Source of the DNA: Lasioglossum baleicum
Taxonomy: Eukaryota > Arthropoda > Insecta > Hymenoptera > Halictidae
Assembly (NCBI RefSeq): GCF_051020765.1
Contig: NC_134930.1
Location: forward strand, 1,488,001 to 1,552,000
Length of the DNA stretch: 64,000 nucleotides
Reading direction: 5' to 3'
Position 1 is the stretch's first letter. Every line of letters starts with the position of its first letter. The notes beneath the pieces were generated by a model. That model was given only the letters and a program-made list of their open reading frames with translations, had not been told where the DNA came from and did no database searches. The position numbers and the translations under genes were made by a program. Of the stretch, positions 10,898 through 21,426 are shown piece by piece.

Positions 10898-12339
10898 CAC
10901 AGTGGGCCAGAATGGCTCGGTAGCTGTTCACGCCTATTTCACCATTATTTGAAAACTTAAAGACCACATTAAATAGGTCGTTGAATTCGTCTTGGCGTCA
11001 GCTATAATGTTATTAAATAAAAAATATATAGTTATAAATAAATATTGAAGCTGACCACAATTTTTTATTTAAAAAAAGAAATTATTCCAATTTTTTGTAT
11101 TGGGGTTTGTAGAAGACTGAGTACTGATTACTTTTTGTAGGAAACATTTTTTTGTCACACCACCGGAAATGTCTGAAAACTCGTGTGAATAATGAATAAT
11201 ATTTGAAAACTGGCTGTTCACCATTATTTCAAAACATAAAGACCACATTAAATATATCGTTGGATTAGTCTTGGCGTCAGCTATAACATTATTTAATAAA
11301 AAATATATAGTTATAAATAAATATTCAAGGTGCACACCATTTTTGATTAAAAAACAAAAATTATTGAAATTTTTTGTATTGAAATTTGTAGAAGACTGAC
11401 TACTGTTTACTTTTTGTACGAAACATTTTTTTGTCACACCACCGGAAATGTCTGAAAAATCGTGTGAATAATGAATAATATTTGAAAACTGGGTGTTCAC
11501 GCCTATTTCACCATTATTTCAATACATAAAGACCACATTAAATAGGTCGTTGGATTCGTCTTGCCGTCAGCTATAACATTATTGAATAAAAAATATATAA
11601 TTATAAATAAATAATGAAGGTGACCACAATTTTTTATTGAAAAAAAATTTTTTTTGGAAATTTTTTGTATTGATATTTGTAAAAGACTGTGTACTGATTA
11701 CTTTTTGTAGGAAACATTTTTTTGTCACACCACCGGAAATGTCTGAAAACTCGTGTGAATAATGAATAATTTGGCCACGATTTCGATCGAACTCACCACT
11801 GTGCGCGTGTCACGCGACGCTTTAAACTATCATAATTTTCACGGTGGTCTGAGGGGGGACGCGAATTTTGCAGGATCTTTTAGAGGAGATGTTGCTGAAA
11901 ATGTTCCACGTTGTTAGAGCCATCATTTTTGATCATTTTATAACTTATTCCTTGTCAAAGGTGAAAAACTTTGACGATTTTCCTTAGTTGACTCAGTATT
12001 TTTTTTTATAACAAATTATGAACAATAATGTTTAGTTCCTGGTGCGTCCTCAACAAAAATATACATTCTTCGTATAAAAAAAAATTGGGCACTTAATCTT
12101 CAGTAGGTTTTCCAGGACACCGTTATGAAGAAAAGGAATTTTTTCGGTGATAAATCATATCTGAAAAAGTTTGATCTTTGAACGCTTATTGTGACGAGAG
12201 TTTTTAATAACTTTAATTAATATTATTGTTTTCGAATGTAATGGACATTTAAGAATCACTGTGCATTGGTTAAAAATCGATATGAGGACTTTCATTTTTT
12301 AGCTCATGAACAGCTACCGAGCCATTCTGGCCCACTGTG
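10898..12339. mobile_element. Non-autonomous Transib-like element with CACAGTG ends
   Basis: The 1442-bp element starts CACAGTGGGCC and ends with its reverse complement, the terminal repeat running about 33 bp. It is flanked by CACCG on the left and CGCCG on the right. The uninterrupted sister arm at 9160-9185 reads through a single CGCCG, so the duplication is 5 bp and GC-rich. CAC...GTG ends with 5-bp GC-rich duplications are typical of Transib, and CACAGTG is also the V(D)J signal heptamer. The interior is a triplicated 280-bp repeat and contains no real gene. Confidence 0.75.
10924..11770. repeat. Three tandem copies of a ~280-bp unit
   Basis: Copies start near 10924, 11213 and 11491. 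Each contains the same AT-rich block, the phrase TTTTTGTCACACCACCGG and a GAATAATGAATAAT ending. The second copy lacks the short GCCTATTTCA segment at its start. The 143-codon minus-strand ORF here only reflects the repetition. Confidence 0.8.
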
Positions 12340-12511
12340 CGCCGGGCTGAACGTGCCATCACGCGTCTAGGTCGCGCTCTGATTGGTCCGTGTTTTTCGT
12401 TAATAACTCCTAAACAAAGCCCGGCTGACATTGGTGCAAAGGAAAATGTTGCTTCAAATGACCTAAGGAACCTCCCATTTCCCGGAGTCGAAGGGGTCTT
12501 GGGACACCCTG

Positions 12512-12621
12512 TATGTTTCTTGTATATCTCCTATGAATACGCTACTATCATTTAGAGGTGTTAGTGTAAAGCTACTTGCTAAGGTTATGCTTAAGGCTAG
12601 TATTATTCCCGTGGATGACAT
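12512..12621 (-). pseudogene. env: Retroviral env, N-terminus with signal peptide
   Basis: The minus-strand ATG at 12621-12619 opens a frame with a hydrophobic signal-peptide-like start (MSSTGIILALSITLASS). It runs into the TA-flanked element after about 37 codons and resumes at 8993. The pol stop lies only 8 nt upstream. TTTCAG directly precedes the ATG and would make a good splice acceptor for a subgenomic env mRNA; this is an inference. Confidence 0.75.
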
Positions 12622-12870
12622 CTGAAATTTTAAGATTTATACAACTTTAGTCTATTTCCGTGAACTTTTATCACATTATTAGTTCTTAAGTTCCTACATA
12701 TGTAGTACGGCGTTTTGACTTCTAATATGACCGCTGGCCCTATCCATTCTGAATCTAACTTATTACTCTTATGATCATTGTGGATCCATACTTTATCGTT
12801 AACATTAAATAAGTTCTGTAACCTTATTTTCCTATCCTGATCTCTTTTATTCCTAGCTTTATTTTTAACT
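12622..12870 (-). pseudogene. pol: Retroviral pol, integrase C-terminal segment
   Basis: Minus-strand codons from 12870 to the TAA at 12632-12630 encode a basic stretch, then DKVWIH and a WIGPAVILEV segment typical of the GPF/Y region at the end of gypsy-type integrases. It is cut from the rest of pol (14874 onward) by the Helitron. The frames match exactly when the 2003-bp Helitron is removed. Confidence 0.8.
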
Positions 12871-12986
12871 TCCCGATTTTATAGGGAAGTTATTGTAATG
12901 ACCCCGAAAATCGAAAATCGATTTTTTAGCAGATCTTCACGTTTCATGGTCATTGGAGTCATTTTAGACTATTTTTATCAAAATGT

Positions 12987-12988
<2 letters not shown>

Positions 12989-13051
<63 letters not shown>

Positions 13052-13057
13052 CGCGCG
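12989..13057. repeat. (GT)n(GC)n microsatellite
   Basis: An uninterrupted GT run of about 54 bases passes directly into a GC run of about 15. It lies in the 5' part of the Helitron. The ORF crossing it is an artefact. Confidence 0.95.
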
Positions 13058-13458
13058 TATGTCTGTTTCTATGGTATCAAATTTTTCGTTAACGTTTTCT
13101 GAAAAAGTAACAACGCGATCAGAATGATGAATGATGCAATCGATGTGCCCCGTCGTAATTTAGAGCTGATTAGATTTTGGTCCATTTTGGTCCAGTAGTT
13201 TTTTAGTTTTTTCATTTTTTTCGAAAGAAGTTGATTCAACAATGCAATTTATATGAGAGAACGGAAAGTTTCCACCGAAGAAACAAACGTAATTACACAA
13301 AAAATTTTTTTATTCATTTTTTTGTACCTTATGCTAATGTTTCCGCTTACAATAATCGAAAATTATCCCAATGCAAGAGTAAGTTAATCATCTCTACTCC
13401 CAAGAATACATTTTCAAAGAATATCGATGAAAGTACAAAAAAAATTTATATTACAATC

Positions 13459-13946
13459 TGTTCGGGATTCAAAGTAAGGAGTTTACCGGTCGATGCGAGA
13501 CACGGATAAACACCGTGCGACATTTGGTTTTACATCGATTCAGCGGTGCGTAAAGCCCGCTGTTATTGTTTCGACGTCGCGTTCGTAACGTCTCGCATCG
13601 ACCGTAAATCACCTAGCTTTGAATCCCGAAACAATCGATTCGGTAAGCGATCCACGCCAATCGCGTAACACCACATCGGCCAAAGCGATGGCTATTTAAG
13701 GATCCTCCTGCGTCGGAGGATTCATACCTCGCGACACATCACGCGCAATCATCATCCAAGTTTTCTCTTCTGTATTATCGCGCCTTACTCGAACGACAAT
13801 AAAGTGATTTGTTACATTCCAATAAACCAGTCTACTCTCGCGAGTTTCCTCGTCTGTATATCTTTCTCGTTCTCTTGTCTCCGCGCGCTCAAATCTGGGC
13901 GATCCCGGCGCCCCGGCATTTCCGACCAACAGTCGAAACCGAAACA
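13459..13946 (+). mobile_element. 488-bp solo LTR nested in the Helitron
   Basis: The element starts TGTTCGGG, ends CCGAAACA and is flanked by CAATC on both sides (13454-13458 and 13947-13951). A TATA-like TATTTAAG near 13691 and AATAAA near 13799 fit promoter and poly(A) signals on the plus strand. It has no coding region. Confidence 0.75.
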
Positions 13947-13984
13947 CAATCTTTAAAAAAACAATCAGTTCAAAACGAATTATT

Positions 13985-14545
13985 AACTGAAACTAAATCG
14001 AAAATTAATATGAACTATATGATAATAATTAATAACATTGATGTTGAAAACGGATTGGTTAATGGAGCACACATGCGGAATATTAAAATTTATTCCTTTT
14101 CAAGAAAATACTAAAATTCCGTCTATATTGTGGTTAGATTTTCAATTGGCCAAAGTAGGAGTGAAAGTAAGAACTAGTTATCGTGATTATATGAAAAATG
14201 CAAATATTCATCAAAATTTAACACCAATAATAAAAATATCGAATCAAGTAAATATGTCGAGTGAGGAAAAATATCAAATCACACGTAGTCAATTTCCAGT
14301 GGTTCCTGTTGAAGCGATTACGATTCATAAAAGTCAGGGACAAACATACGAGAAAGTATGTTTGAATTTTAAAACATCAGAAAAATGAACTTTACAAATG
14401 TTGTATGTAGAAGTGAGCAGAGTTTCAAAATTGAGCAGTTTATATATTTTGGGACAATTTAAATTAACAATATCGAAGAAAACCAAGACCAATACTGCAA
14501 ACCCGGATAATGAGGAGTTGTATCGTTTGCGAAAAACTAATTAAG
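13985..14545 (+). pseudogene. Helitron RepHel helicase, C-terminal remnant
   Basis: This is the end of a Pif1-type helicase of a Helitron replicase. Visible motifs are VENGLVNG near 14043, then AITIHKSQGQTYEKV near 14320 and LYVEVSRVSKLSSLYILG near 14405, corresponding to late SF1 helicase motifs. The coding sequence is broken: VENGLVNG and the following GILKFI segment are in different frames, and an in-frame TGA lies at 14386-14388 between the last two motifs. The Rep domain and the first helicase motifs are absent, so it cannot be functional. Confidence 0.85.
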
Positions 14546-14873
14546 ACAATTTATTTTGCAACATTAGTATGCTATAACAAGGAACCAAGCGAGCAACGAG
14601 CCTACGATGTTGGTTTAATGCGACGCCATATAGCAAACATTTTGATAAGTAGAAAACTATTGAATTTCCCTCAAAACGTATAATCTTATTAAAACTTACT
14701 AAAAATAATGATAATAATACACTGCAACTAACGAATCGGGAAGTTCTTTGTGTGGCTCTTGGAGAGTCACACACCAAATAAAAAACATTAATAGCTGCAG
14801 GCCCTACTAGCCATGCGTACCACTAACACTCTCGCAAGAGCAGTCCTACTCGCGAGCAACAATAACCCTCTAG

Positions 14874-16605
14874 TTTTCTATTGTTTTCTTTGCGGATTCT
14901 AAATACTCTGCATGTTTCTTGCTCCATAATTTAAAGAGTTGATTGTGCGTAAGCGTACTCGTAGCAGATATTGCGCTTGGCAAATTTGCTTTTCTACCAA
15001 AAGTTAATTCGAAGGGTGTATGTCCTGTTCCTTCATGGTCTGCCGTATTGTAACCAAAACATATAAATTTTAATACTTCGTCCCATTCTTTCTGTCTTTC
15101 TTTAATGCAATTTCTAATAATATCTTTAACCGTAGCGTGAGTTCTTTCAAGGGATCCATTGCTCTGGGGATGGAAGCTAGTTGTCTTAATATGTTTAATT
15201 TGGAATGCTTCTTCAAATCCTTGCATCAGGTTTGAGACGAAATTTGAACCTTGGTCTGTTAATATTTGTTTGGGTGCCGAAAAGGTGTAGATAAAATGTT
15301 CAATTAGCTTGTCAATAATCGATTCCGCATGCTGATCCTTCATCGGGATAAGGATTAGGTATTTGGTCAATTGATCTTGAATGGACAAAACGAATTGGTT
15401 ACCCTTGGAGGTTATTGGTAATAGTCCAAAGATATCCATTGCAATTTTGTCGTTTGGGAATTCGGGAGTGTTCGGGATGCATGCCTCTTCTCGATGCCTA
15501 AGTCGATTGAGTTTTTCTTGCTGACAATAAAGACATTTGCCTATAAATTCTTTCACGTCCTTCTCTATGTTTTCCCAAAAATATTTTGATTTGATTCTAG
15601 CTATCGTCTTATTTTCTCCAAAGTGTTGAGCAAAATTACCGTTATGGTTTTCTTTTAATATTTCTATTTTTCTCTCTGGCGTAATCTCTATAACTGGTTC
15701 CGTGGCTAAGACATAAAGTTTTTTCGGGTTTTGTGATGCTATGAATCTAATTATTTTCCTGATCATTTCGATTTCTCTAATATTAAAGTGTTGTTGGGTG
15801 GCTCCTATCTTTTGTTGTTTTCCTAATATTATTTTTAAAGCTTGAAGAGCTTCTCTGTCTCTATCGGGTACCGTATTTAATTGAAAATATTGTTTTCGGT
15901 TAGGTGTCTCTTTGAAGTTATCAGGGGTTCCCTGATACAATAGATAATTGTCGTATTCAAGAATGTCGTCTAAGTCCGATAGGTCGTTGCTCGCTGCCGT
16001 ATCTGTATCGCTATCGTTTGCGTTATTTTCTATACTATCTGCAGGTTTGTTTTCCTGATTTGTTTCCATTATTTCGTTTGCTAAGTCTGCGAGTTGGTCG
16101 CCTGTCATTTCTCCTAAGGTTATATGTACTCGTGATAATGCGTCCGCGGCGGTATTGTCTTTTCCTTTGTGATATTCTATGTCGTAGTCGTACTCTTCTA
16201 ATTTAAGTCTCCATCTGATTAGTCTGGACGAGGTATCTTTTACGTTGTGTAGCCATTTAAGCGCCTGATGATCTGTCCTAATTTTGAATTTTCTGCCTAA
16301 TAGGTATTGTCTTAATCTCTGAATGCTCCATACTATTGCTAGTAATTCTTTTTCTGTCGTAGTGTAATGTTTTTCTGCCGGATTTAAAGTTCTGGATACG
16401 TAACAACATGGGTGTCCGTCTTGTGATAGAATGGTTCCTAGTCCTTCGTTCGATGCGTCTGTCGTTAGTGTAAATTCTTTGCTAAAATCTGGGTATTTAA
16501 GAATTGGTTCTTCGCATAATTTTAGTTTCAACGTGTCAAAAGAGATTTGCTGTTTGTCTGTCCAATGAAATGAAATATCCTTTTTTGTTAAATCTGTCAG
16601 TGGGG
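14874..16605 (-). pseudogene. pol: Retroviral pol, RNase H and integrase
   Basis: A 553-codon open stretch of the endogenous retrovirus polymerase. It begins with the end of RT and then RNase H (LTTDASNEGLG near 16460, the DHQALKWL segment, and GKDNTAADALSR). Integrase follows with a zinc-binding N-terminus (CLYCQQEK) and a catalytic core showing MDIFG, TDQGSNF and NGSLERTH, the expected D, D and E. It ends at the Helitron. A one-base change in a run of four C (plus-strand GGGG at 16602-16605) puts it out of frame with the RT part upstream. Confidence 0.85.
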
Positions 16606-16900
16606 TTTAGCTACCTTGGCAAAGTTTCTAATGAATTTACGATAATAACCTGCTAGCCCTAAAAATTGATTTATTTCTGTCGGGTTCCTGGGATTTGGCT
16701 TTACTCCGTCCTTCGATATAACATGTCCTAAGTATTCTAGTTCTGGTTTTAAGAATTCACATTTGTCTGGCTGCAGTTTTAATCTTAGTTCGGAAAGTCT
16801 ATGTAGTACGGTCGCTAAATTTTTGTTATGTTCTTGAATCGTTCGTCCAAATACTATGACGTCATCTAAATATACAAAGCAGTGTTTTCCTATCAATCCG
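16606..16900 (-). pseudogene. pol: Retroviral pol, RT second half with YLDD
   Basis: Encodes the RT palm and thumb from the catalytic CFVYLDDVIVFG box (near 16860) through EYLGHVISKDGV to GLAGYYRKFI. Between the last two landmarks the spacer is about 11 residues shorter than usual for gypsy RTs, suggesting an in-frame deletion. The upstream RT half is at 21427-22215, separated by the Mag-type element. Confidence 0.85.
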
Positions 16901-17100
16901 TGTGGCGGCCCGCGCAACGAGCACGGCGCCATATTTGCGTTGAATGCGTGGCGACGATCGTCCTCGGGAGACCGCGAAGAAACAATCGAATATCGGTTCC
17001 GAGGACGGTCGTCGTTTGTCGAAAACAGGCGAAGGCACGCGAGCCGGGATGTTCGATAGGGATTCGATCACGAGCGGTCGGCAGGAGACGTTGCCCCACA
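16901..17100 (+). repeat. 5' LTR of the Mag-type element
   Basis: Starts TGTGGCGGCC and ends TTGCCCCACA. It differs from the 3' LTR only at 16941 (T) versus 21262 (C) as far as I can read. Confidence 0.95.
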
Positions 17101-17102
17101 TA

Positions 17103-17121
17103 ATTGGTGACCCCGACGTGA
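17103..17121 (+). promoter_or_regulatory. Primer binding site
   Basis: TTGGTGACCCCGACGTGAT follows the LTR by two or three bases. It has the TGG start needed to pair with a tRNA CCA end and is the form common in insect Mag-type elements. Confidence 0.8.
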
Positions 17122-17203
17122 TCTGTCGCGCAAAGACAGATAGAACCGCGGTCGTGTGTAGCCGGAGTAAAAAAAAAAAAAAATAAAAATTACGAGACGC
17201 GAC

Positions 17204-18026
17204 GATGGCCGCACCGCCAGAAAACGCCGCACCGCTAGAGAACGCCGTACCGTTGGCGGGCGTCGCGCGCGTGGCCATAAAGATCCCACCGTTCTGGGAG
17301 AAGAACCCGCGGATTTGGTTCTAGCAGTTGGAATCCCAGTTCATTCTGTCCGGGATAACGCAGGACGCCACGAAATATCACTACGTCACAGCGAACCTGG
17401 AAAATAAGTACGCTGACGTAGTGGTCGACATCATCGGAAACCCACCGGCGGCGGACATGTACGAGACTCTGAAGACCGAGCTCATTCGGCGGATAGCCGA
17501 CTCAGCAGAGCAGGACATCCGGAACCTCCTCGAGCACGAGGAGATCGGCGACCGGAAGCCTTCCGTGTTCCTGCGGCGTCTGCAAAGCCTCGCCGGCGGT
17601 ACCGTGACGGACGAGTTCCTCAAAACGCTGTGGATGTCGCGCTTGCCGACAGGCGCGCAAACAGTGCTCGTAACGCGGCAGAAGGACCCGCTTTCCGACC
17701 TCGCAGCCCTCGCCAATACCGTCATCGAGGTGTCGTCTCGCCCGCAGGTAGCTGCAACGTCGACAAGTCGAACGGACGATACCCAAGCCGCGATAGCGGA
17801 ACTCCGTCGCGAAATCGCCGCTCTCCGCGTCGGAATGGACACCTGCCGCGCGCGGTCCAAATCTCGCGGCCCTCGCGGAAGAAGGGCGTCGAAATCGCGA
17901 AACCGAAACGATGAGGTACCACCTGGTGACGGCAGGTGCTGGTATCATTGGAAGCATGGTCCCGCCGCAAAGAAGTGCCGCGACCCCTGTTCCCACGCGA
18001 CAGGAAACCGGCGGGACGGTCGTTAA
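17204..18026 (+). pseudogene. gag: Gag of the Mag-type element
   Basis: The frame opens at ATG 17204 with an Ala/Pro-rich start and WEKNPRIWF. An in-frame TAG at 17322-17324 stands where the family has a sense codon, and then 232 further codons follow. The C-terminal region is basic and ends in a zinc-knuckle-like CWYHWKHGPAAKKCRDPC, the variant seen in Mag-type Gag. The protein would assemble the particle and bind RNA. With the TAG it would be truncated after about 39 residues. Confidence 0.85.
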
Positions 18027-21000
18027 TGGCGGCGAACGACTCTGCGCCGTCTACAAGCCGCCTTTTCGTGACGGACCATAGCACGAAAATCACATTCATG
18101 GTGGACACAGGATCCGACCTGTGCGTTTTTCCGCGTTCGCGTGTGAGTGGTGCACGCGAAAGGACTTTACGCCGCGAACGGCTCGACGATTGCGACGTAC
18201 GGCTCCGTGAGGTTCAAGTTGAACTTCGGCCTGCGTCGGGTTTTTTCGTGGCGGTTTGTGATAGCGGATGTTACCACTCCGATAATCGGCGCCGATTTTT
18301 TGAGCCATTACGGACTCCTCGTCGATATGTGCGCGAAAAAACTAACAGTCGGTGTTACGACTCTGACGGCGGCTGGCCGCGTGGTGATGTGTTGTGCCGA
18401 GAGTGTGAAGGCGATTGCCGGGGAATCCACCTTCCACAGGATTCTCGCAGAATTCCCGGACCTCACGCGGCCGTCGGGAGGACACCGCACGGCCAAACAC
18501 GCGACGAAGCACCACATCCGGACCACACCTGGCCCGCCGGTATCGTGCAAGCCCCGTCGGCTGGCGCCGGATAAGCTCCGCATCGCGAAGGCCGAATTCG
18601 AAGCAATGGTGAGGGACGGAACAGCGCGACGATCCGAAAGCTGTTGGTCTTCGGCTCTACACCTGGCTCCGAAGAAAGGTGACGAATGGCGACCGTGCGG
18701 CGATTACCGCGCGTTAAACGCGAGGACAATTGCGGACAAATATCCGGTGCCGCACATCGAGGATTTCGCGCAGCGCTTAGGCGGGAAAAACGTGTTCTCA
18801 ACGATAGACCTGGTGCGCGCGTATAATCAAATACCGGTGAACCCGGAAGACATTGTGAAAACCGCGATTACGACCCCGTTTGGTCTTTTTGAATTCCCCT
18901 GGATGTCTTTCGGACTCCGAAACGCGGCGCAGACATTCCAGCGGTTTATGGACGAAGTGTTACGCGGCCTCGACTGGTGCTACGTTTACATAGACGATAT
19001 CCTGGTCGCATCGAGCACAGTCGAGGAACACAAAGCGCACCTACGCGAACTCTTTTCCTGCCTGAACGAGTACGGAGTGCTAGTTAATTGCGCGAAGTGT
19101 GTGTTTGGTGCGCCGGAAGTGACGTTCCTGGGTTACTCAGTGTCCGCGCACGGTACCCGACCGCTTCCGGAAAAAGTCGAAGCGATTCGAACTTTCCCGC
19201 GCCCAGAAACAGTGAAAGAACTGCGACAGTTTCTGGGTGTAATAAACTTTTACCGACGATTCGTGCGAGGCGCCGCCGAGATGCAGTCGCCACTCAATGC
19301 AGCTCTGCAGGGAAATGTGAAGGGACGAGCACCAGTCGAATGGACTCCGGAGCGAATCGAGGCTTTCGACAGATGCAAGGAAAGTCTGGCGCATGCAGCT
19401 CTCCTGGCCCATCCCGACACCACGCTGCCCCTTGCGATCTTCAGCGACGCATCCGATTTTACGGTAGGCGCTGCGCTGCAACAGCGGTCACGCGACGGAT
19501 GGCAGCCGTTGGCGTTCTTTACAAAGAAGCTAACGGCGGCCGAGCGAAAATACAGTCCGTACGATCGGGAACTCCTCGCGATTTATAAAGCCGTACGGTA
19601 TTTTCGGCATATGGTTGAGGGTCGCGCGTTCACGGTTTTCACCGACCATAAGCCGATAACTTTCGCGTTCGCGCAGCGCCCCGAAAAACATACGCCGCGA
19701 CAGTTCCGCTATCTGGACCTGATCGGCCAATTCACGACAGACATCCGGCACGTGGCCGGCCGAGATAACGTGGTCGCCGACGCCCTGTCCCGCGTGGCGG
19801 AGATCTCGACCGCGATAGATTACGCGAAACTCGCGGAAGCGCAGCGAGAGGACGAGGAGCTACGAACGCGCCTGCGATCACCCGACTCCTCTCTCGATAT
19901 TAAGAAAGTAGTTATACCGAGCGAAAACATCGAGTTGTACTGCGACGTTTCAACTTCCGCGTTACGACCATTCGTAACGGGGGAGTTCCGAGAACACGTG
20001 TTCACGTCGCTACACAATCTTGCGCACCCCGGTGCCAAGGCGACCGCGAAATTGGTTGCCCAAAAATTCGTGTGGCCAGGTATGCAAAAAGATTGCAAAG
20101 CCTGGGCACGAGCGTGCGTACAATGTCAACGGGCGAAAATAGGCAGACACGTGTCTGCCCCGGTCCGTACTTTTCGGATCCCTTCAGCGCGTTTCGAACA
20201 CGTCCACGTGGACATCGTCGGCCCGTTGCCGATGTCGAAGGGATACCGATATTGCGATATTTCGTTACACGCGTTGGCCGGAGGCGTTCCCCGTTGAAAA
20301 TATCACCGCCGAGACGGTGGCCTACGCGTTACTTTCGGGGTGGATCGCTCGATACGGTGCACCCCACCGAATCACTACCGATCAAGGGCGACAATTTGAA
20401 TCTGCGTTGTTCAAGCAATTGTCGCACCTTATCGGTACAAAGCACCTGCGTACGACCGCGTACCACCCAGCAGCGAACGGAATGGTGGAACGATTCCACC
20501 GCCAGCTGAAAGCGGCAATCGTTTGCCACGCGGACAGTTGGTCCGACGCGTTACCGATCGTCCTTCTGGGCATCCGAGCGGCCTGGAAGGAGGATATTCA
20601 AGCGACCGCCGCCGAAATGGTATATGGCGAACCGATTCGCCTACCAGGCGAGTTACTTTTAGACCGGCGAACCGCGAACGTTAACGACGAGACGTTCATC
20701 GCGAGATTATGCGAGCACTTCCGTGGTTTGCGTCCGACGCCTGTAACGTGCCACGGAAACAGGAAAACATTCGTGTTTAAGGACTTGAACACGACGACAC
20801 AGGTGTTTGTGAGGCACGGCGCACTTAAAGCTGCTTTGCAACCTGCGTACGACGGTCCGTACGAGGTGGTCGAGCGGCACCCGAAACATTTTAACATTCG
20901 TGTTAAAGGTCGAGTGGTTCCGGTGTCGTTAGATCACCTCAAACCCGCGTACCTGCTGCACGACAACGAGCAGGGTACACCGAATAGGCCCCCACCGCGG

Positions 21001-21108
21001 GGGGTCAACAGCGATGCTCCGGTCCCCACTACGGGGGAGCAAGTCGAACGCTCGACAAGATCGGGAAGACGCGTTCAATTTCCCGACCGTTACGCGGCGA
21101 CACATTAA
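18027..21108 (+). pseudogene. pol: Pol of the Mag-type element (PR-RT-RNase H-IN)
   Basis: The protease active site FMVDTGSDLCVF lies near 18098 in one frame, and the remainder of protease plus RT runs open from 18147 to 20297 in another, so a frameshift falls near 18145. RT has the YIDDILVAS box near 18985, and RNase H has IFSDASDFTVG and FTDHKPI. The integrase zinc finger is near 20010-20130. A second frameshift near 20258 splits integrase, which continues to 21108 with TTDQGRQF and NGMVERFH. All catalytic motifs survive but the frame is broken twice. Confidence 0.88.
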
Positions 21109-21221
21109 TATTAGTCGTTAGTTGTAAGTAGTTGTAAGCAAACTTGTACATTATTGTAAATAATAAATTTTAAGCGATAGGTTAAGAGCGAGCGTACCCC
21201 TAATTTCACCAAGGGGGGTGA

Positions 21222-21421
21222 TGTGGCGGCCCGCGCAACGAGCACGGCGCCATATTTGCGTCGAATGCGTGGCGACGATCGTCCTCGGGAGACCGCGAAG
21301 AAACAATCGAATATCGGTTCCGAGGACGGTCGTCGTTTGTCGAAAACAGGCGAAGGCACGCGAGCCGGGATGTTCGATAGGGATTCGATCACGAGCGGTC
21401 GGCAGGAGACGTTGCCCCACA
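21222..21421 (+). repeat. 3' LTR of the Mag-type element
   Basis: Matches the 5' LTR. It is preceded by the polypurine tract AAGGGGGGTGA at 21211-21221. Confidence 0.95.
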
Positions 21422-21426
21422 ATCCG

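Larger units (their letters stand above)
8994..12511. mobile_element. 3.5-kb palindromic TA-flanked DNA element inserted in env
   Basis: The element starts CAGGGTGTCCC, ends with the reverse complement and is flanked by TA (8992-8993 and 12512-12513), as in Tc1/mariner-type insertion. The host env frame continues across it. The left arm (about 8994-9934) and the reverse arm (about 10146-10897) are inverted copies around a 211-bp unit. A second element (10898-12339) has inserted into the right arm. No transposase is encoded, so it is non-autonomous. Confidence 0.8.
12871..14873 (+). mobile_element. Helitron with remnant RepHel helicase
   Basis: The insert begins TCCCG, ends CTAG and has a small hairpin 14 nt before the CTAG (stem 14831-14835 with 14852-14856). 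There is no target duplication. These are the hallmarks of a Helitron, and the orientation agrees with the helicase remnant inside. The target here reads T/T rather than the usual A/T. It interrupts the integrase codons of the host retrovirus. It contains a GT/GC microsatellite and a nested solo LTR. Confidence 0.8.
16901..21421 (+). mobile_element. Mag-type Ty3/gypsy retrotransposon, defective
   Basis: A 4521-bp element with 200-bp LTRs is flanked by ATCCG on both sides (16896-16900 and 21422-21426). It carries a primer site, gag, and pol in the order protease, RT, RNase H, integrase. It lies inside the RT gene of the older minus-strand retrovirus. Its base composition is much richer in G and C than its host. 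The LTRs differ at one of 200 positions, yet the coding region has a stop and two frameshifts, so this copy depends on other copies for movement. Confidence 0.92.

Noticed and set aside
12898..13092. 64-codon ORF
   Set aside because: It consists largely of Cys-Val repeats translated from the GT microsatellite.
16856..17289. Several ORFs on both strands around the Mag-type LTR
   Set aside because: They lie in the LTR and leader and reappear around 21218-21475 because the LTR is duplicated.
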